DNA of 64,000 bases from Neorhizobium alkalisoli (GTDB lineage: Bacteria; Pseudomonadota; Alphaproteobacteria; Rhizobiales; Rhizobiaceae): the NCBI RefSeq assembly GCF_007829835.1, contig NZ_VIWP01000001.1:310001-374000 (forward strand), written 5' to 3'. Shown piece by piece: positions 27,082 to 36,295 of the stretch (positions are counted from its first letter, which is position 1; every line of letters starts with the position of its first letter). The translations under genes and the position numbers were made by a program. The notes beneath the pieces are model-generated. The model was not told the origin of the DNA. It was given only the letters and a program-made list of their open reading frames with translations, and made no database searches.

Positions 27082-28236
27082 ATGTCTTCCATTGCCGATA
27101 TCACCCGTGAACTTGCCGATCTCGTTTCCTTCCCCACCGTCAGTGCCAGCTCCAATCTCGACCTGATCGACCATGTCGAAGCGCGCATGGCCCCTTTCGG
27201 CGCGCGGATGCGGCGCTTTCCGAATGCCGATGGCACCAAGGCGAATGTGCTGGTCAGCATCGGCCCGGAAGCGCCGGGCGGTATCGTCTTCAGCGGTCAT
27301 ACTGACGTCGTGCCGGTCGAAGGTCAGGCCTGGACGAGCGACCCATGGGTTTTGAAGGAAGCGAACGGCCAGCTCATCGGTCGCGGCGCGACCGACATGA
27401 AGGGCTTTCTCGCCTGCTGCATGGCCGCCGTGCCCGGAATCGTTGCAAAAAACCTCAAGCGTCCGGTGCATCTCGCCTTTTCCTATGACGAGGAAGTTGG
27501 CTGCACAGGTGTCGGCTCTATGGCGGAATGGATCGGACAGAGCGATCTGAAACCACGCCTTGCCGTAATCGGCGAGCCGACGCGCATGGATCTGGTCGCG
27601 GCCCATAAGGGCGGGCTGGTCGGCTGGTGCCGCATTCTCGGAAAACCCGGCCATTCCTCGCAGCCGGATCGTTATGTCAACGCGGTCATGGTCGGCGGCG
27701 AGATGGTGGCCGAGATCAACCGCATCCGCGAGGACATGCGCAACGGCCCGCGCTTCGAGGGCCTCGATCCGCCCTATTCGACCATCCAGGTCAACATCAT
27801 CCGCGGCGGCACGGCGGGCAACATCGTTGCCGAGCGTTGCGACGTGCAGTGGGAGATGCGGATCATTCCCGGCGAAAGCGATCAGGCGGTGCTGGAGCGG
27901 ATGAAGCATTTTGCCGCCGAAAAGCTAGAGCCGGCGATGAAGGCGATCGATCCGGCATGCGGCATCACTTTCGAGCTGCAGGCCCATATTCCCGGCCTCA
28001 AGCCGAATGATGATCCGACGCTCGATGCCGAACTGTTGCGCCTCCTCGGCAAGAACGAGGTCCACTATGTCTCCTATGGCACGGAGGCCGGCATATTCCA
28101 GATCGCCGGCGTGCCCTCGGTCATCATCGGTCCGGGCGATATCGCGGATGCGCACCAGCCGAACGAATCGATCGCGATTTCGGAACTCGAGCGCTGCGCC
28201 TCTTTCCTCGACAGGCTGACGGACAGCTGCTGCTGA
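27082..28236 (+). CDS. argE: ArgE-type acetylornithine deacetylase / M20 family amidohydrolase
   Basis: A 384-residue metallohydrolase. Zinc-site motifs: FSGHTDVVPVEGQAW (His, Asp), IGRGATDMKGFLACCMA (bridging Asp), FSYDEEVGCTGVGSM (Glu-Glu), VIGEPTRMDLVAAHKGGLVGWCRILGKPGHSSQPDRYVNAV and the C-terminal YGTEAGIFQIAGVPSVIIGPGDIADAHQPNE with the last His. It removes the acyl group from N-acetylornithine or related N-acyl amino acids. Its position between an aryl-CoA operon and an amide-hydrolysis cluster, not near arg genes, leaves open an N-acyl amino-acid role. Its stop directly abuts the stop of the convergent IclR gene. Confidence 0.85.
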   Translation: MSSIADITRELADLVSFPTVSASSNLDLIDHVEARMAPFGARMRRFPNADGTKANVLVSIGPEAPGGIVFSGHTDVVPVEGQAWTSDPWVLKEANGQLIGRGATDMKGFLACCMAAVPGIVAKNLKRPVHLAFSYDEEVGCTGVGSMAEWIGQSDLKPRLAVIGEPTRMDLVAAHKGGLVGWCRILGKPGHSSQPDRYVNAVMVGGEMVAEINRIREDMRNGPRFEGLDPPYSTIQVNIIRGGTAGNIVAERCDVQWEMRIIPGESDQAVLERMKHFAAEKLEPAMKAIDPACGITFELQAHIPGLKPNDDPTLDAELLRLLGKNEVHYVSYGTEAGIFQIAGVPSVIIGPGDIADAHQPNESIAISELERCASFLDRLTDSCC

Positions 28237-29025
28237 TCAGACCGCCGGGCGCTTTTCCGCAACCGGCACACGACGATAGCCGAGGGCTCGGCTGATTTCG
28301 TCGGCCGTATTGCGCAGCATCAGCAGCATCGCTTCGCGTCGTTCGAGATAACGGATCGTTGGGGCACCGAGATTGAGCGCCGCCGTGATGCTTCCATTGG
28401 CGTCGAAGACCGGCGCGGCGATGCCCGTCGAGCCGGTGACGAATTCCTGGTCGTTGATCGCGTAACCATCCCGGCGCACCCGCGCCAGCATGTCGCGAAT
28501 GACGGTGGGATCCGTCACCGTGTAGCGCGTGTAGGAGAGGAACTGGACCCGCTCCAGATAATTGTCCAGCGCGTCCTTCGAGGCATGGGCAAGCAGGACC
28601 CGGCCGGTCGCGGTGCAATAGGCCGCGATCGCCGCGTCCAGGTTGATATCGTAACGCACGCCCTGTCGGCTAACGCTTTTTGCCAGCCTTCGGATGTCGC
28701 AATGAGCGTTCATCGTCGCCAGGATGATGGTTTCCCCCGATTCGTCGCGCAGCTTTTCCATGAAGGGACGTGCGGTCAGCACGAGGGGCTCCTCATGCCG
28801 ACGGAAGGGAAAGCCGTGGCGGCTTGCCTCCACCAGCACGTATCGTCCGGCGGCGTCGCGAACCACATGACCGCGGGCGACTAGCGTCTGCACCAGACCA
28901 TGGGCACTGCTTTTCGGGAAGGACATGCTGTGGACAATATCAGCCAGCGAAACGGCATCCCGCTGGGTGGCGAGATATTCCAGCAGATCGAGAATGCGCC
29001 CCGCGCTCTTTATCTCGGAGTTCAT
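28237..29025 (-). CDS. IclR family transcriptional regulator
   Basis: A 262-residue regulator (start could also be 29046, adding 7 residues). The N-terminal winged helix reads AGRILDLLEYLATQRDAVSLADIVHSMSFPKSSAHGLVQTLVARGHVVRDAAGRYVL; the C-terminal effector domain has ETIILATMNAH, YDINLDAAIAAYCTATGRVLLA and TGIAAPVFDANGSITAALNLGAPT, the standard IclR ligand domain. It diverges from the CE4-family gene at 29132 over about 106 bp, so it probably controls that gene and perhaps the importer operon behind it. The ligand would be a breakdown product of the imported compound. Confidence 0.92.
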   Translation of the reverse strand: MNSEIKSAGRILDLLEYLATQRDAVSLADIVHSMSFPKSSAHGLVQTLVARGHVVRDAAGRYVLVEASRHGFPFRRHEEPLVLTARPFMEKLRDESGETIILATMNAHCDIRRLAKSVSRQGVRYDINLDAAIAAYCTATGRVLLAHASKDALDNYLERVQFLSYTRYTVTDPTVIRDMLARVRRDGYAINDQEFVTGSTGIAAPVFDANGSITAALNLGAPTIRYLERREAMLLMLRNTADEISRALGYRRVPVAEKRPAV

Positions 29026-29131
29026 ATATGTGAACGAAACCCCCATTGCTGACTACCGGTTCGGCTCATAACACTTCTGCCTAGAAACTTGCCACAACCT
29101 AAGACAGCATGCCGAAAGGGCGAATGTTTCC

Positions 29132-30055
29132 ATGAACGCAGCCAATAAGCAAAATGATATCTCCGAACCCTGGACCTGGCCGGATAGTGTCTGGCAGCAG
29201 AAGGTACAGAAGGTGCGCGCAGGCCGCTCGCTGCGACCGGCAAAATGGAAAAACGGCGCGCGCATGGCAGTGGCAATCTCCTTTGATTCGGATCATGAGA
29301 CGGTGGAACTGCGCAATGGCGGCGTTTCCTTCGGCAAGATGAGCCAGGGTCAGTACGGCGCCCGCGCCGGCTCGCCGCGTATCCTGCGCCTGCTTGAAAA
29401 ATACGGCGTTCCGGCCTCGTTTTTCATGCCGGCCGTATCGGCCATGATCAATCCGGAAGAGGTGAAGACCGTCATTTCCGCCGGCCATGAACTGGCGATC
29501 CACAGCTGGATCCACGAATTCAATTCCCGCCTCGACGAAGAGACCGAACGCGATCTCGCCTTGCGCGCAGCCGACGAACTGGAGCGCCTTTCGGGCGTGC
29601 GTCCGGTCGGCATGCGCACCGCATCCTGGGATTTCAGCCCCTATACGCTAAAAATCGCCCGCGAAATGGGCCTTCTCTACGATTCCTCGCTGATGGCCGA
29701 CGACGAGCCTTACGAGCTGCTGGAGGATGGCGAGCCGACCGGTATCGTCGAAATCCCGGTCGAATGGATTCGCGACGACGCGCCTTATGTGGCGATGGAC
29801 CGGATGACCGGCACGCGCCCCTATGGCGGCCCGGCCATGGTTTTCGACATCTTTTCCCGCGAGCTGGAAGCCGCCTATGAAGAGGGCGGGCTTTTCCAGC
29901 TGACGATGCACCCGCATCACATCGGCCACCGCTCGCGCATCTTCATTCTCGAAGAGATCATCAGGCTCGCCCAGTCCAAGGGCGATGTCTGGTTCACCAC
30001 GCATGCGGAGCTTGCCCGCTATTGCGCCGAGGAGGCCGACCTCTTCAAGTCCTGA
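29132..30055 (+). CDS. CE4/polysaccharide-deacetylase family amidohydrolase (PuuE/PgdA-like, possible cyclic imidase)
   Basis: A 307-residue NodB-fold protein without signal peptide. Metal-site motifs are AISFDSDHETVE (Asp-x-Asp) and ELAIHSWIHEF (His-xxx-His); MRTASWDFSPYTLKIAREMGLLYDSSLMADDEPY is typical of the HpPgdA/PuuE subgroup, which contains allantoinases and cyclic-imide hydrolases acting in the cytoplasm as well as peptidoglycan deacetylases. No export signal and the position beside an importer operon favour a small-molecule amide or imide as substrate. It has its own strong terminator. Confidence 0.85.
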   Translation: MNAANKQNDISEPWTWPDSVWQQKVQKVRAGRSLRPAKWKNGARMAVAISFDSDHETVELRNGGVSFGKMSQGQYGARAGSPRILRLLEKYGVPASFFMPAVSAMINPEEVKTVISAGHELAIHSWIHEFNSRLDEETERDLALRAADELERLSGVRPVGMRTASWDFSPYTLKIAREMGLLYDSSLMADDEPYELLEDGEPTGIVEIPVEWIRDDAPYVAMDRMTGTRPYGGPAMVFDIFSRELEAAYEEGGLFQLTMHPHHIGHRSRIFILEEIIRLAQSKGDVWFTTHAELARYCAEEADLFKS

Positions 30056-30066
30056 CAAACGATCCG

Positions 30067-30110
30067 GGCGCCTGTGCCATGGGAGGCTGCAGGCGCCATT
30101 TTCTATATTT
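30067..30110 (+). terminator. Rho-independent terminator after the CE4 gene
   Basis: GGCGCCTG (30067-30074) and CAGGCGCC (30090-30097) form a perfect 8-bp stem with a 15-nt loop, followed by ATTTTCTATATTTT. It separates the CE4 gene from the importer operon, whose promoter must lie in 30098-30150. Confidence 0.85.
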
Positions 30111-30155
30111 TCTTCAGATATTTAATCATCACAAACAACAATGAGGGTAAGGGAC

Positions 30156-31649
30156 ATGTCTGTAAGATTAACATCCATCGCCGCGGTTCTTCTGACGCTT
30201 GCATCGTCAGCCGCTTTTGCACAGTCCAAGGACGCGCTGACGATCGATCTCTCCGGCGATGCCGCGACGCTCGATCCCCACCTGCAGTGGGACACCAACA
30301 GCTACAGCATCTACCGCAATATCTTCGACAACCTGCTGACCCGCAATCCGGCCGGCGAGATCGTGCCGCAGATCGCAAAATCGTGGAAATATGCGGACGA
30401 CAAGACGATCGAATTCGAGATCCGTGACGACGTGACCTTCCAGGACGGCAGCAAGCTGACCGCCGAAGACGTCGCCTTCTCTATCAACCGCATCATCGAC
30501 CCGAAGCTGAAGAGCCCGCAGCTCACCCAGTTCGACCAGATCTCCAAGGCTGAGGTCAGCGGTCCGAACAAGGTGACGATGACGACCAAGTCCGCCTATC
30601 CGGCGCTGCTCGCCCAGCTCGTCAAGCTTTCGATCGTGCCGAAGGCCTATGTCGAAAAGGTCGGCGACCAGGAATTCAACGCCAAGCCGCTCGGTTCTGG
30701 TCCCTACAAGCTTGCCAACTGGCAGAAGGGCGTTCAGACCGAACTGGAAGCCTATGGCAGCTACTGGCGCGTCAAACCGCCTTTTGCGAAGGTGACCTTC
30801 CGCACCGTGCCGGATGCTTCCACCCGTCTCGCTGACCTGAAGACCGGCAAGGCCGACCTGATCGGCGGCGTGACCCCGGATCAGGCAGCCGGCATGAAGA
30901 GCGAAACCGCGATCAAGGTTCTGTCGGCTCCGACCGAACGCGTCGGTTACCTCTATATCAACGCTGAGGCCGGCCCGACCAAGGATGTCCGCGTCCGTCA
31001 GGCGATTGCCTATGCAATCGACCGCAGCGCGCTGATCGAGGCCCTGCTGGCCGGTTACGGCAACCCGGTCAATATCGTCGGCGCCAAGCCGATCTTCGGT
31101 TACACCGACAAGGTCGAAGGTTATGCCTACGATCCGGAAAAGGCGAAGGCCCTCGTCAAGGAAGCCGGAGCCGAAGGCGCCAAGCTCGAATTTCTGACCT
31201 CGCCCGCCTATAACCGTGCGACGATCGAAGCCATCCAGCAGATGATCAACGAGGTCGGTCTCAATGTCGAAATCGCATCCAGCGACCAGGCGACCTTCCT
31301 CAAGCGCCGCCAGGGCGAACCGGCCAATGCTGGCAGCATGGCCTTCGGCGCCTGGTCCTGCGCCTGCCAGGATGCGGACGGGATCATCTTCCCGCTCTTC
31401 CGCAGCGGCAGCATCTGGGCAAAATACAAGAACCCGCAATATGACGCTCTCGTCGACGGCGCCCGCGTGACGCTCGACAAGAACGAGCGGTTGGCCAAGT
31501 ACGAACAGGCCTACCAGATCCTGAAAGACGACGTGCCCGGCATCGGCCTTTATCAGGCTTTTGCGATCTATGGCGCCAACACCAAGCTCAACTGGACGCC
31601 CACCGCCAACGAGGCGATGTTCGTGACAGACATGAGCTGGCAGCAGTAA
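30156..31649 (+). CDS. ABC transporter substrate-binding protein, family 5 (peptide/opine/nickel type)
   Basis: A 497-residue periplasmic protein; GAGGGTAAGGGAC precedes the ATG, and a Sec signal peptide ends at SSAAFAQS. The mature start DALTIDLSGDAATLDPHLQWDTNSYSIYRNIFDNLL and FEIRDDVTFQDGSKLTAEDVAFSINRI are classic SBP_bac_5 features. It heads an eight-gene operon with two permeases, an SDR, two ATPases, a penicillin-acylase-like hydrolase and an FAD oxidase. Family members bind peptides, glycosides, opines or amides, so the substrate is best inferred from the downstream enzymes. Confidence 0.93.
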   Translation: MSVRLTSIAAVLLTLASSAAFAQSKDALTIDLSGDAATLDPHLQWDTNSYSIYRNIFDNLLTRNPAGEIVPQIAKSWKYADDKTIEFEIRDDVTFQDGSKLTAEDVAFSINRIIDPKLKSPQLTQFDQISKAEVSGPNKVTMTTKSAYPALLAQLVKLSIVPKAYVEKVGDQEFNAKPLGSGPYKLANWQKGVQTELEAYGSYWRVKPPFAKVTFRTVPDASTRLADLKTGKADLIGGVTPDQAAGMKSETAIKVLSAPTERVGYLYINAEAGPTKDVRVRQAIAYAIDRSALIEALLAGYGNPVNIVGAKPIFGYTDKVEGYAYDPEKAKALVKEAGAEGAKLEFLTSPAYNRATIEAIQQMINEVGLNVEIASSDQATFLKRRQGEPANAGSMAFGAWSCACQDADGIIFPLFRSGSIWAKYKNPQYDALVDGARVTLDKNERLAKYEQAYQILKDDVPGIGLYQAFAIYGANTKLNWTPTANEAMFVTDMSWQQ

Positions 31650-31679
31650 GCGCGACTAGATAAAGGCGGATCGAATACG

Positions 31680-32600
31680 ATGTTGAGATATGCCGTCCAG
31701 CGGCTGATTCAGGCTGTCATTGCGATTTTCGGCGTGCTCACCATCGTGTTCGTCGTCATGCACTTTTCCGGCGACCCGACGCTTCTGCTCGTGCCGCCGG
31801 ATGCCTCTGCCCAGATGATTGCGGAACTGCGCCACCAGCTCGGCTTCGACCAGCCGCTCTGGGTGCAATATCTGAATTACCTCGGCGGACTTATCCGCTT
31901 CGATTTCGGCCAGTCCGTCGTGCAGCGCATTCCCGCGATCGATATCGTCATGTCGCGCGTGCCCTATACGATGATGCTGGCCGGCGGTGCGATCGTCGTT
32001 GCGGTCGGTATCGGCATTCCGGCCGGGATCATGATGGCGACCCGGCGTGGCGGGTGGCTGGAGCGGGTGCTGACGGCCATCGTCGTCACCGGCCAGAGCG
32101 TGCCGACTTTCCTGTCCGGCATCCTGCTGATCTTCGTTTTCGCCGTCACCCTGCGCTGGCTGCCGACCTCGGGTTCAGGCGATTTCGCCTCGCTGATCAT
32201 GCCCTCGGTGGCGCTCGGGGCGCTCTCCATGTCGACCTTCGCCCGCATGACCCGCATCTCGATCATCGACGAACTCGGCAAGGACTATGTGCGGGCCGGC
32301 CGTGCCCGCGGCCTTTCCATGGGCTCGGTCGTCACCCGTCACGTCCTGCGCAATGCGGCAATCCCGGTCATCACCATTGCGGCGCTCGAGATCGGTAACC
32401 TGCTTGCCGGCGCTGTCATCGTCGAGACCGTCTTCGCATGGCCGGGCATCGGCCAGCTCGCCATCCAGTCGATCCAGTCGCGCGATTTTCTCGTCGTGCA
32501 GGTGATCGTGCTGCTGATTTCCTTCGTCTACGTGCTGACATCGGTCGCCGCCGACTTCGTTTACGCGCTGGTCGATCCGCGCATCCGTCTGGCCCGATAG
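31680..32600 (+). CDS. DppB-type ABC transporter permease
   Basis: A 306-residue inner-membrane protein with six predicted helices. It opens with MLRYAVQRLIQAVIAIFGVLTIVFVVMHFSGDPTLLL, the family N-terminal helix, and the coupling segment that contacts the ATPase is YVRAGRARGLSMGSVVTRHVLRNAAIPVITI. It pairs with the DppC-type permease 11 bp downstream and lies 30 bp after the binding-protein gene. Confidence 0.94.
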   Translation: MLRYAVQRLIQAVIAIFGVLTIVFVVMHFSGDPTLLLVPPDASAQMIAELRHQLGFDQPLWVQYLNYLGGLIRFDFGQSVVQRIPAIDIVMSRVPYTMMLAGGAIVVAVGIGIPAGIMMATRRGGWLERVLTAIVVTGQSVPTFLSGILLIFVFAVTLRWLPTSGSGDFASLIMPSVALGALSMSTFARMTRISIIDELGKDYVRAGRARGLSMGSVVTRHVLRNAAIPVITIAALEIGNLLAGAVIVETVFAWPGIGQLAIQSIQSRDFLVVQVIVLLISFVYVLTSVAADFVYALVDPRIRLAR

Positions 32601-32611
32601 GAGAGATTTTC

Positions 32612-33469
32612 ATGAACACAGCTCTCCTGACCACTCGCCTGCGTCGCGTGCCGATCTCTGTCATGATCGTCTGTCTGATCCTGACGATCATCGTCGTCCT
32701 CGCCATCCTGGCACCCTATGTGGCGCCGGTCGATCCGTCGAAACAGAACCTGCTCGGACGCCTGAAGCCACCGGGTTTCGAGCGCGGCGGCATCACCTAC
32801 TGGTTCGGCACCGACGATCTCGGCCGCGATCTCCTGTCACGCACGCTTTACGGCGCCGGCGTCTCGCTGGGCGTCGCAAGCCTCTCGGTCGTCGTCTCGA
32901 CCCTGGTCGGCGTCACACTCGGCATGGTCGCCGGCTGGTTCCGCGGCTCCGTCGAGATCGTCATCATGCGGCTGGTCGATATCATGATGTCGATCCCGGC
33001 CATTCTGCTTGCCGTGCTGACAGTCGCCGTGCTCGGACCGGGCTTTCTGAAACTCGTGCTGGTTCTCGGCCTCACCCGCTGGCCGCGGTATACGCGTGTC
33101 GCTTATGCCCAGACCCTGCAGGTCGCCAACCTGCCCTTCATCAAGGCGTCGGAACTGGCCGGTGCGGGAGCTGCGCGCATCCTCTTCCGCCATATCCTGC
33201 CGAATATCGCCGGCCCGATCCTGATCGTGGCAACGGCCGAATTCGGGTTGATGATCCTCATGGAGGCAGGCCTCTCCTTCCTCGGCCTCGGCATCCAGCC
33301 GCCGGCCGCAAGCTGGGGCGCGATCATGAGCGTCGGGCGCGAATATATCGAGCGCGCCTGGTGGATCGTCGCCTTTCCCGGCGCCTGCCTTTTCCTTCTC
33401 GTCTTTTCCGTCAACGTTCTGGGCGACTGGTTGCGCGACCAGCTCGATCCGCGTTCCCGCAGCCGCTGA
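32612..33469 (+). CDS. DppC-type ABC transporter permease
   Basis: A 285-residue membrane protein; GGAGAGATTTTC precedes the ATG. The N-terminal helix (VPISVMIVCLILTIIVVLAILAPYVAP) is followed by the DppC-typical periplasmic patch HWFGTDDLGRDLLSRTLYGA-like sequence (here YWFGTDDLGRDLLSRTLYGA). The EAA loop is FIKASELAGAGAARILFRHILPNIAGPILI, and LSFLGLGIQPPAASWGAIM is conserved near the C-terminus. Together with the preceding gene it makes the membrane channel. Confidence 0.94.
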   Translation: MNTALLTTRLRRVPISVMIVCLILTIIVVLAILAPYVAPVDPSKQNLLGRLKPPGFERGGITYWFGTDDLGRDLLSRTLYGAGVSLGVASLSVVVSTLVGVTLGMVAGWFRGSVEIVIMRLVDIMMSIPAILLAVLTVAVLGPGFLKLVLVLGLTRWPRYTRVAYAQTLQVANLPFIKASELAGAGAARILFRHILPNIAGPILIVATAEFGLMILMEAGLSFLGLGIQPPAASWGAIMSVGREYIERAWWIVAFPGACLFLLVFSVNVLGDWLRDQLDPRSRSR

Positions 33470-33496
33470 TTTTTCCGCATTTTCGAGGCTTTCACC

Positions 33497-34282
33497 ATGG
33501 AATTTGAGAACAAGACCATCGTCATTACCGGAGCCGCCGGCATTTTCGGCCGCTGGATCGCCGCCTATTTCGCAAAGGAAGGCGCCCGCCTGTGTCTCAG
33601 CGACGTCCGCATGGACGGGCTTGAAAGAGCGGTGAGCGAACTCGGCCTCGACCGCTCCAAGGTCCTGCTGCACGCGACAGAGCTGACCAGCGACGCCTCG
33701 ATGCTGGACCTCGTCGATCTCGTGAAGCGCGAGTGGAAGGCGCCGGATATTCTCGTCAACAATGCCGGCATCTATACCCGTTTCAGCCTGCTCGACATGG
33801 ATATTGCCGACTGGGACCGCGTCTTCGGCGTCAACCTGCGCGCGCCCTTCCTGCTTTCCCGCGAAATGGCCAAGCTGATGATCGCGGAAGGCAAGGCCGG
33901 TTCGATCGTCAACATTTCGTCGGGCGCCTCGCGCAAGATGACGCAAAACGGCGTGCCCTATTGCACCTCGAAAACCGCGATCGACCGGCTGTCCAAGGGG
34001 TTTGCCATGGAGCTTGCGGAATATGGCATCCGCGTCAATGTCGTCGAACCGGGTTTTGCGCCGGGCAGCGAGGTCAGCGAACTTTCCGACGATTACGTCA
34101 CCAACATGCTGAAGAATATCCCGCTCGGCCGCTCTAGTGGGCCGATGGATGCACCGGCGGCGATCGCCTATCTCTGCTCCGAAAAGGCCGGTTTCATCAC
34201 CGGTGCCACGCTTGCCGTCGATGGTGGCAATTCGATCGGAACTTACAAGCGCCCAGAGCGCGACGCTGCCAAGGCCGGTTGA
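33497..34282 (+). CDS. SDR family oxidoreductase inside the importer operon
   Basis: A 261-residue classical SDR placed between the permease and ATPase genes. NAD(P)-binding ITGAAGIFGRWIAAYFA has Ala-Ala-Gly-Ile-Phe-Gly in the usual TGxxxGIG loop, so the second Gly is kept but the loop is slightly unusual. NNAGIYTRF, catalytic Ser in SIVNISSGASRKM and YCTSK (Tyr-xxx-Lys) are intact. Insertion in a transporter operon implies that it acts on the imported compound, for example oxidising a hydroxyl released after hydrolysis. Confidence 0.9.
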   Translation: MEFENKTIVITGAAGIFGRWIAAYFAKEGARLCLSDVRMDGLERAVSELGLDRSKVLLHATELTSDASMLDLVDLVKREWKAPDILVNNAGIYTRFSLLDMDIADWDRVFGVNLRAPFLLSREMAKLMIAEGKAGSIVNISSGASRKMTQNGVPYCTSKTAIDRLSKGFAMELAEYGIRVNVVEPGFAPGSEVSELSDDYVTNMLKNIPLGRSSGPMDAPAAIAYLCSEKAGFITGATLAVDGGNSIGTYKRPERDAAKAG

Positions 34283-34292
34283 GGAGGACCTG

Positions 34293-35288
34293 ATGGAGGT
34301 TTCGCCAAGCCCGCTTCTGACCGTCGACAGCCTGACCATCGATATCGCTGGCGCCCATGTCGTCGATGACGTCTCCTTCACCGTCGCACCCGGCAGGGTC
34401 ATGGCTCTGGTGGGTGAATCCGGCTGCGGCAAGTCGCTCACCTCCTATGCCATGCTCGGCCTTCTGCCGCCCGCCGCCAAACGCACTGGCGGGCGGATCA
34501 TGCTGGAAAACACCGATCTCGCGTGCCTGACGGAACGCCAGTTCCGCAAGGCCCGCGGCAAGGATATTTCCATCATTTTTCAGGAACCGAGCGCCTCGCT
34601 CGATCCGCTCTCGACGGTCGGCACGCAGATCGCCGAGGCGTTTCGCGCCCATCACGGTGGATCGAAGGCGGAGGCGTTCGAAAAGGCGCGGCAGATGCTG
34701 GTCGATGTCGGCATTCCCGATCCGAACCGCCGCCTGCACCAATATCCGTTCGAACTCTCCGGCGGCATGTGCCAGCGCATCATGATCTCGATCGCGCTGA
34801 TTTGTGGTCCACGCGTTCTGGTCGCCGACGAACCGACGACCGCGCTCGACGTAACAATCCAGGCGCAGATCCTCGACCTGATGAAAAAGCTGGTCGCCGA
34901 GCGCGGCACGGCAATCGTGCTGATCACCCATGACATGGGTGTGGTTGCCGATATCGCCGACGATGTCGCCGTCATGTATGCCGGCCGGATGGCCGAAATC
35001 GCCCCGGTCCATGCGCTCTTCCGCGAACCGAAGCATCCCTATACGGCGCTTTTGCTTGCAAGCGTCCCGAAACTCGATCATGCGCCAAAGGCGGACCTGG
35101 CGACGATCGAGGGAATGGTGCCGACACCGAGCGAATTCGGTGTCGGTTGCCGCTTTCATGACCGCTGTCCTCTCTCGACCGACAAGTGTCGCAGCGAGGC
35201 CCCGCCGCTCTTCGATTGCGGCGACGGGCATCGCTCCGCCTGCTGGCATATCGACCGCATGGCGGAAATCCGCGCGGTGGCGGCATGA
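34293..35288 (+). CDS. DppD-type ABC transporter ATPase
   Basis: A 331-residue ATPase with GAGGAGG just before the start. Walker A GESGCGKS, Q-loop IIFQEPSASLDPLSTVG, signature LSGGMCQR (Met in place of Gln), Walker B RVLVADEPTTALD and the switch His in VLITHDMG are all visible. The C-terminal oligopeptide/dipeptide extension carries GCRFHDRCPLSTDKC, the cysteine cluster that binds an iron-sulphur centre in this subfamily. Overlaps the next gene by 4 bp (ATGA). Confidence 0.94.
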   Translation: MEVSPSPLLTVDSLTIDIAGAHVVDDVSFTVAPGRVMALVGESGCGKSLTSYAMLGLLPPAAKRTGGRIMLENTDLACLTERQFRKARGKDISIIFQEPSASLDPLSTVGTQIAEAFRAHHGGSKAEAFEKARQMLVDVGIPDPNRRLHQYPFELSGGMCQRIMISIALICGPRVLVADEPTTALDVTIQAQILDLMKKLVAERGTAIVLITHDMGVVADIADDVAVMYAGRMAEIAPVHALFREPKHPYTALLLASVPKLDHAPKADLATIEGMVPTPSEFGVGCRFHDRCPLSTDKCRSEAPPLFDCGDGHRSACWHIDRMAEIRAVAA

Positions 35289-36262
35289 GCGAGCAAAAGA
35301 ACGTTCTCGAAATCCGTGACGTCGCCGTGCATTTCGGCGGCAATGGCGGCCTCTTCGGCAAGTCCGGCGCGGTGGTGAAAGCCGTCAACGGTGTCACGCT
35401 GGATATCGTGCGTGGCGAGACGGTGGCGCTGGTCGGGGAATCCGGCTGCGGAAAATCCACGCTGTCCAACACGATCGTCGGCCTGCAGCAGCCGGTTGCC
35501 GGCAGCGTCAAAATCGGCGGCGAGGAAGTAGTCGGCGCCGACCGCAAAAAGCTGAACGACATCCGCCGCAAGGTGCAGATGATCTTTCAGGATCCGGCTC
35601 TGTCGCTCGATCCGCGTTCGACGATCGGAGCGACGATCGGCGAACCGCTGATCGTGCGTGGCGTCGCCAAGGGCAAGGCGCTGAAGGAACGCGTCGGCGC
35701 GCTTTTGGCCCAGGTGGGCCTGCGCCCCGAACACGCCGATCGTTACCCGCACCAGTTTTCCGGCGGCCAGCGGCAGCGAGTGGTGATCGCGCGCGCTCTG
35801 GCGCTCGAACCGGATCTCGTCATCTGCGACGAACCGGTTTCGGCGCTCGACGTTTCGGTACGCGCCCAGATCCTCAATCTGCTGGTGGCGCTGCAGAAGC
35901 GCACAGGCGTCTCTTACCTGTTCGTGTCTCACGATCTCGGCGTCGTCCGGCATATCTGCGACCGCGTCGTCGTGATGTATCTCGGCCGGTTCGTGGAAAT
36001 CGCCGATCGCGACACGTTCTTCGCCAATCCGAAGCATCCCTATACAAAAGCCCTGATGTCGGCCGTGCCGGAGGCCGATCCGGAGGTGCAGCGTTCCAAG
36101 GAGCGCCTTATCCTCGGCGGTGAGCTTCCGAGCCCGGCCAACATTCCCTCCGGCTGCGCTTTCCACACGCGCTGTCCGCTGGCGACGGAAATCTGCGGCC
36201 GCGAGCGCCCGGAACTGACTGTGCGGGACGACGGCGCCCGTGTGGCCTGCCATCACGCCTGA
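35285..36262 (+). CDS. DppF-type ABC transporter ATPase
   Basis: A 325-residue ATPase translationally coupled to the preceding one. Walker A GESGCGKST, MIFQDPALSLDPRSTIG, signature FSGGQRQR, Walker B LVICDEPVSALDVSVRAQ, and switch SYLFVSHDLGVVRHI. The C-terminus has GCAFHTRCPLATEICGRERPEL, the second Cys cluster. With the DppD-type subunit it forms the asymmetric ATPase pair of peptide-type importers, completing a full five-part transporter (30156, 31680, 32612, 34293, 35285). Confidence 0.94.
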   Translation: MSEQKNVLEIRDVAVHFGGNGGLFGKSGAVVKAVNGVTLDIVRGETVALVGESGCGKSTLSNTIVGLQQPVAGSVKIGGEEVVGADRKKLNDIRRKVQMIFQDPALSLDPRSTIGATIGEPLIVRGVAKGKALKERVGALLAQVGLRPEHADRYPHQFSGGQRQRVVIARALALEPDLVICDEPVSALDVSVRAQILNLLVALQKRTGVSYLFVSHDLGVVRHICDRVVVMYLGRFVEIADRDTFFANPKHPYTKALMSAVPEADPEVQRSKERLILGGELPSPANIPSGCAFHTRCPLATEICGRERPELTVRDDGARVACHHA

Positions 36263-36295
36263 ACGACCAAGACGCCGCAACGAAAAGAGACTGCC

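Noticed and set aside
25825-27909. 694-codon minus-strand frame opposite the hydratase/dehydrogenase fusion and argE
   Set aside because: Crosses two well-supported plus-strand genes and has shadow-type composition.
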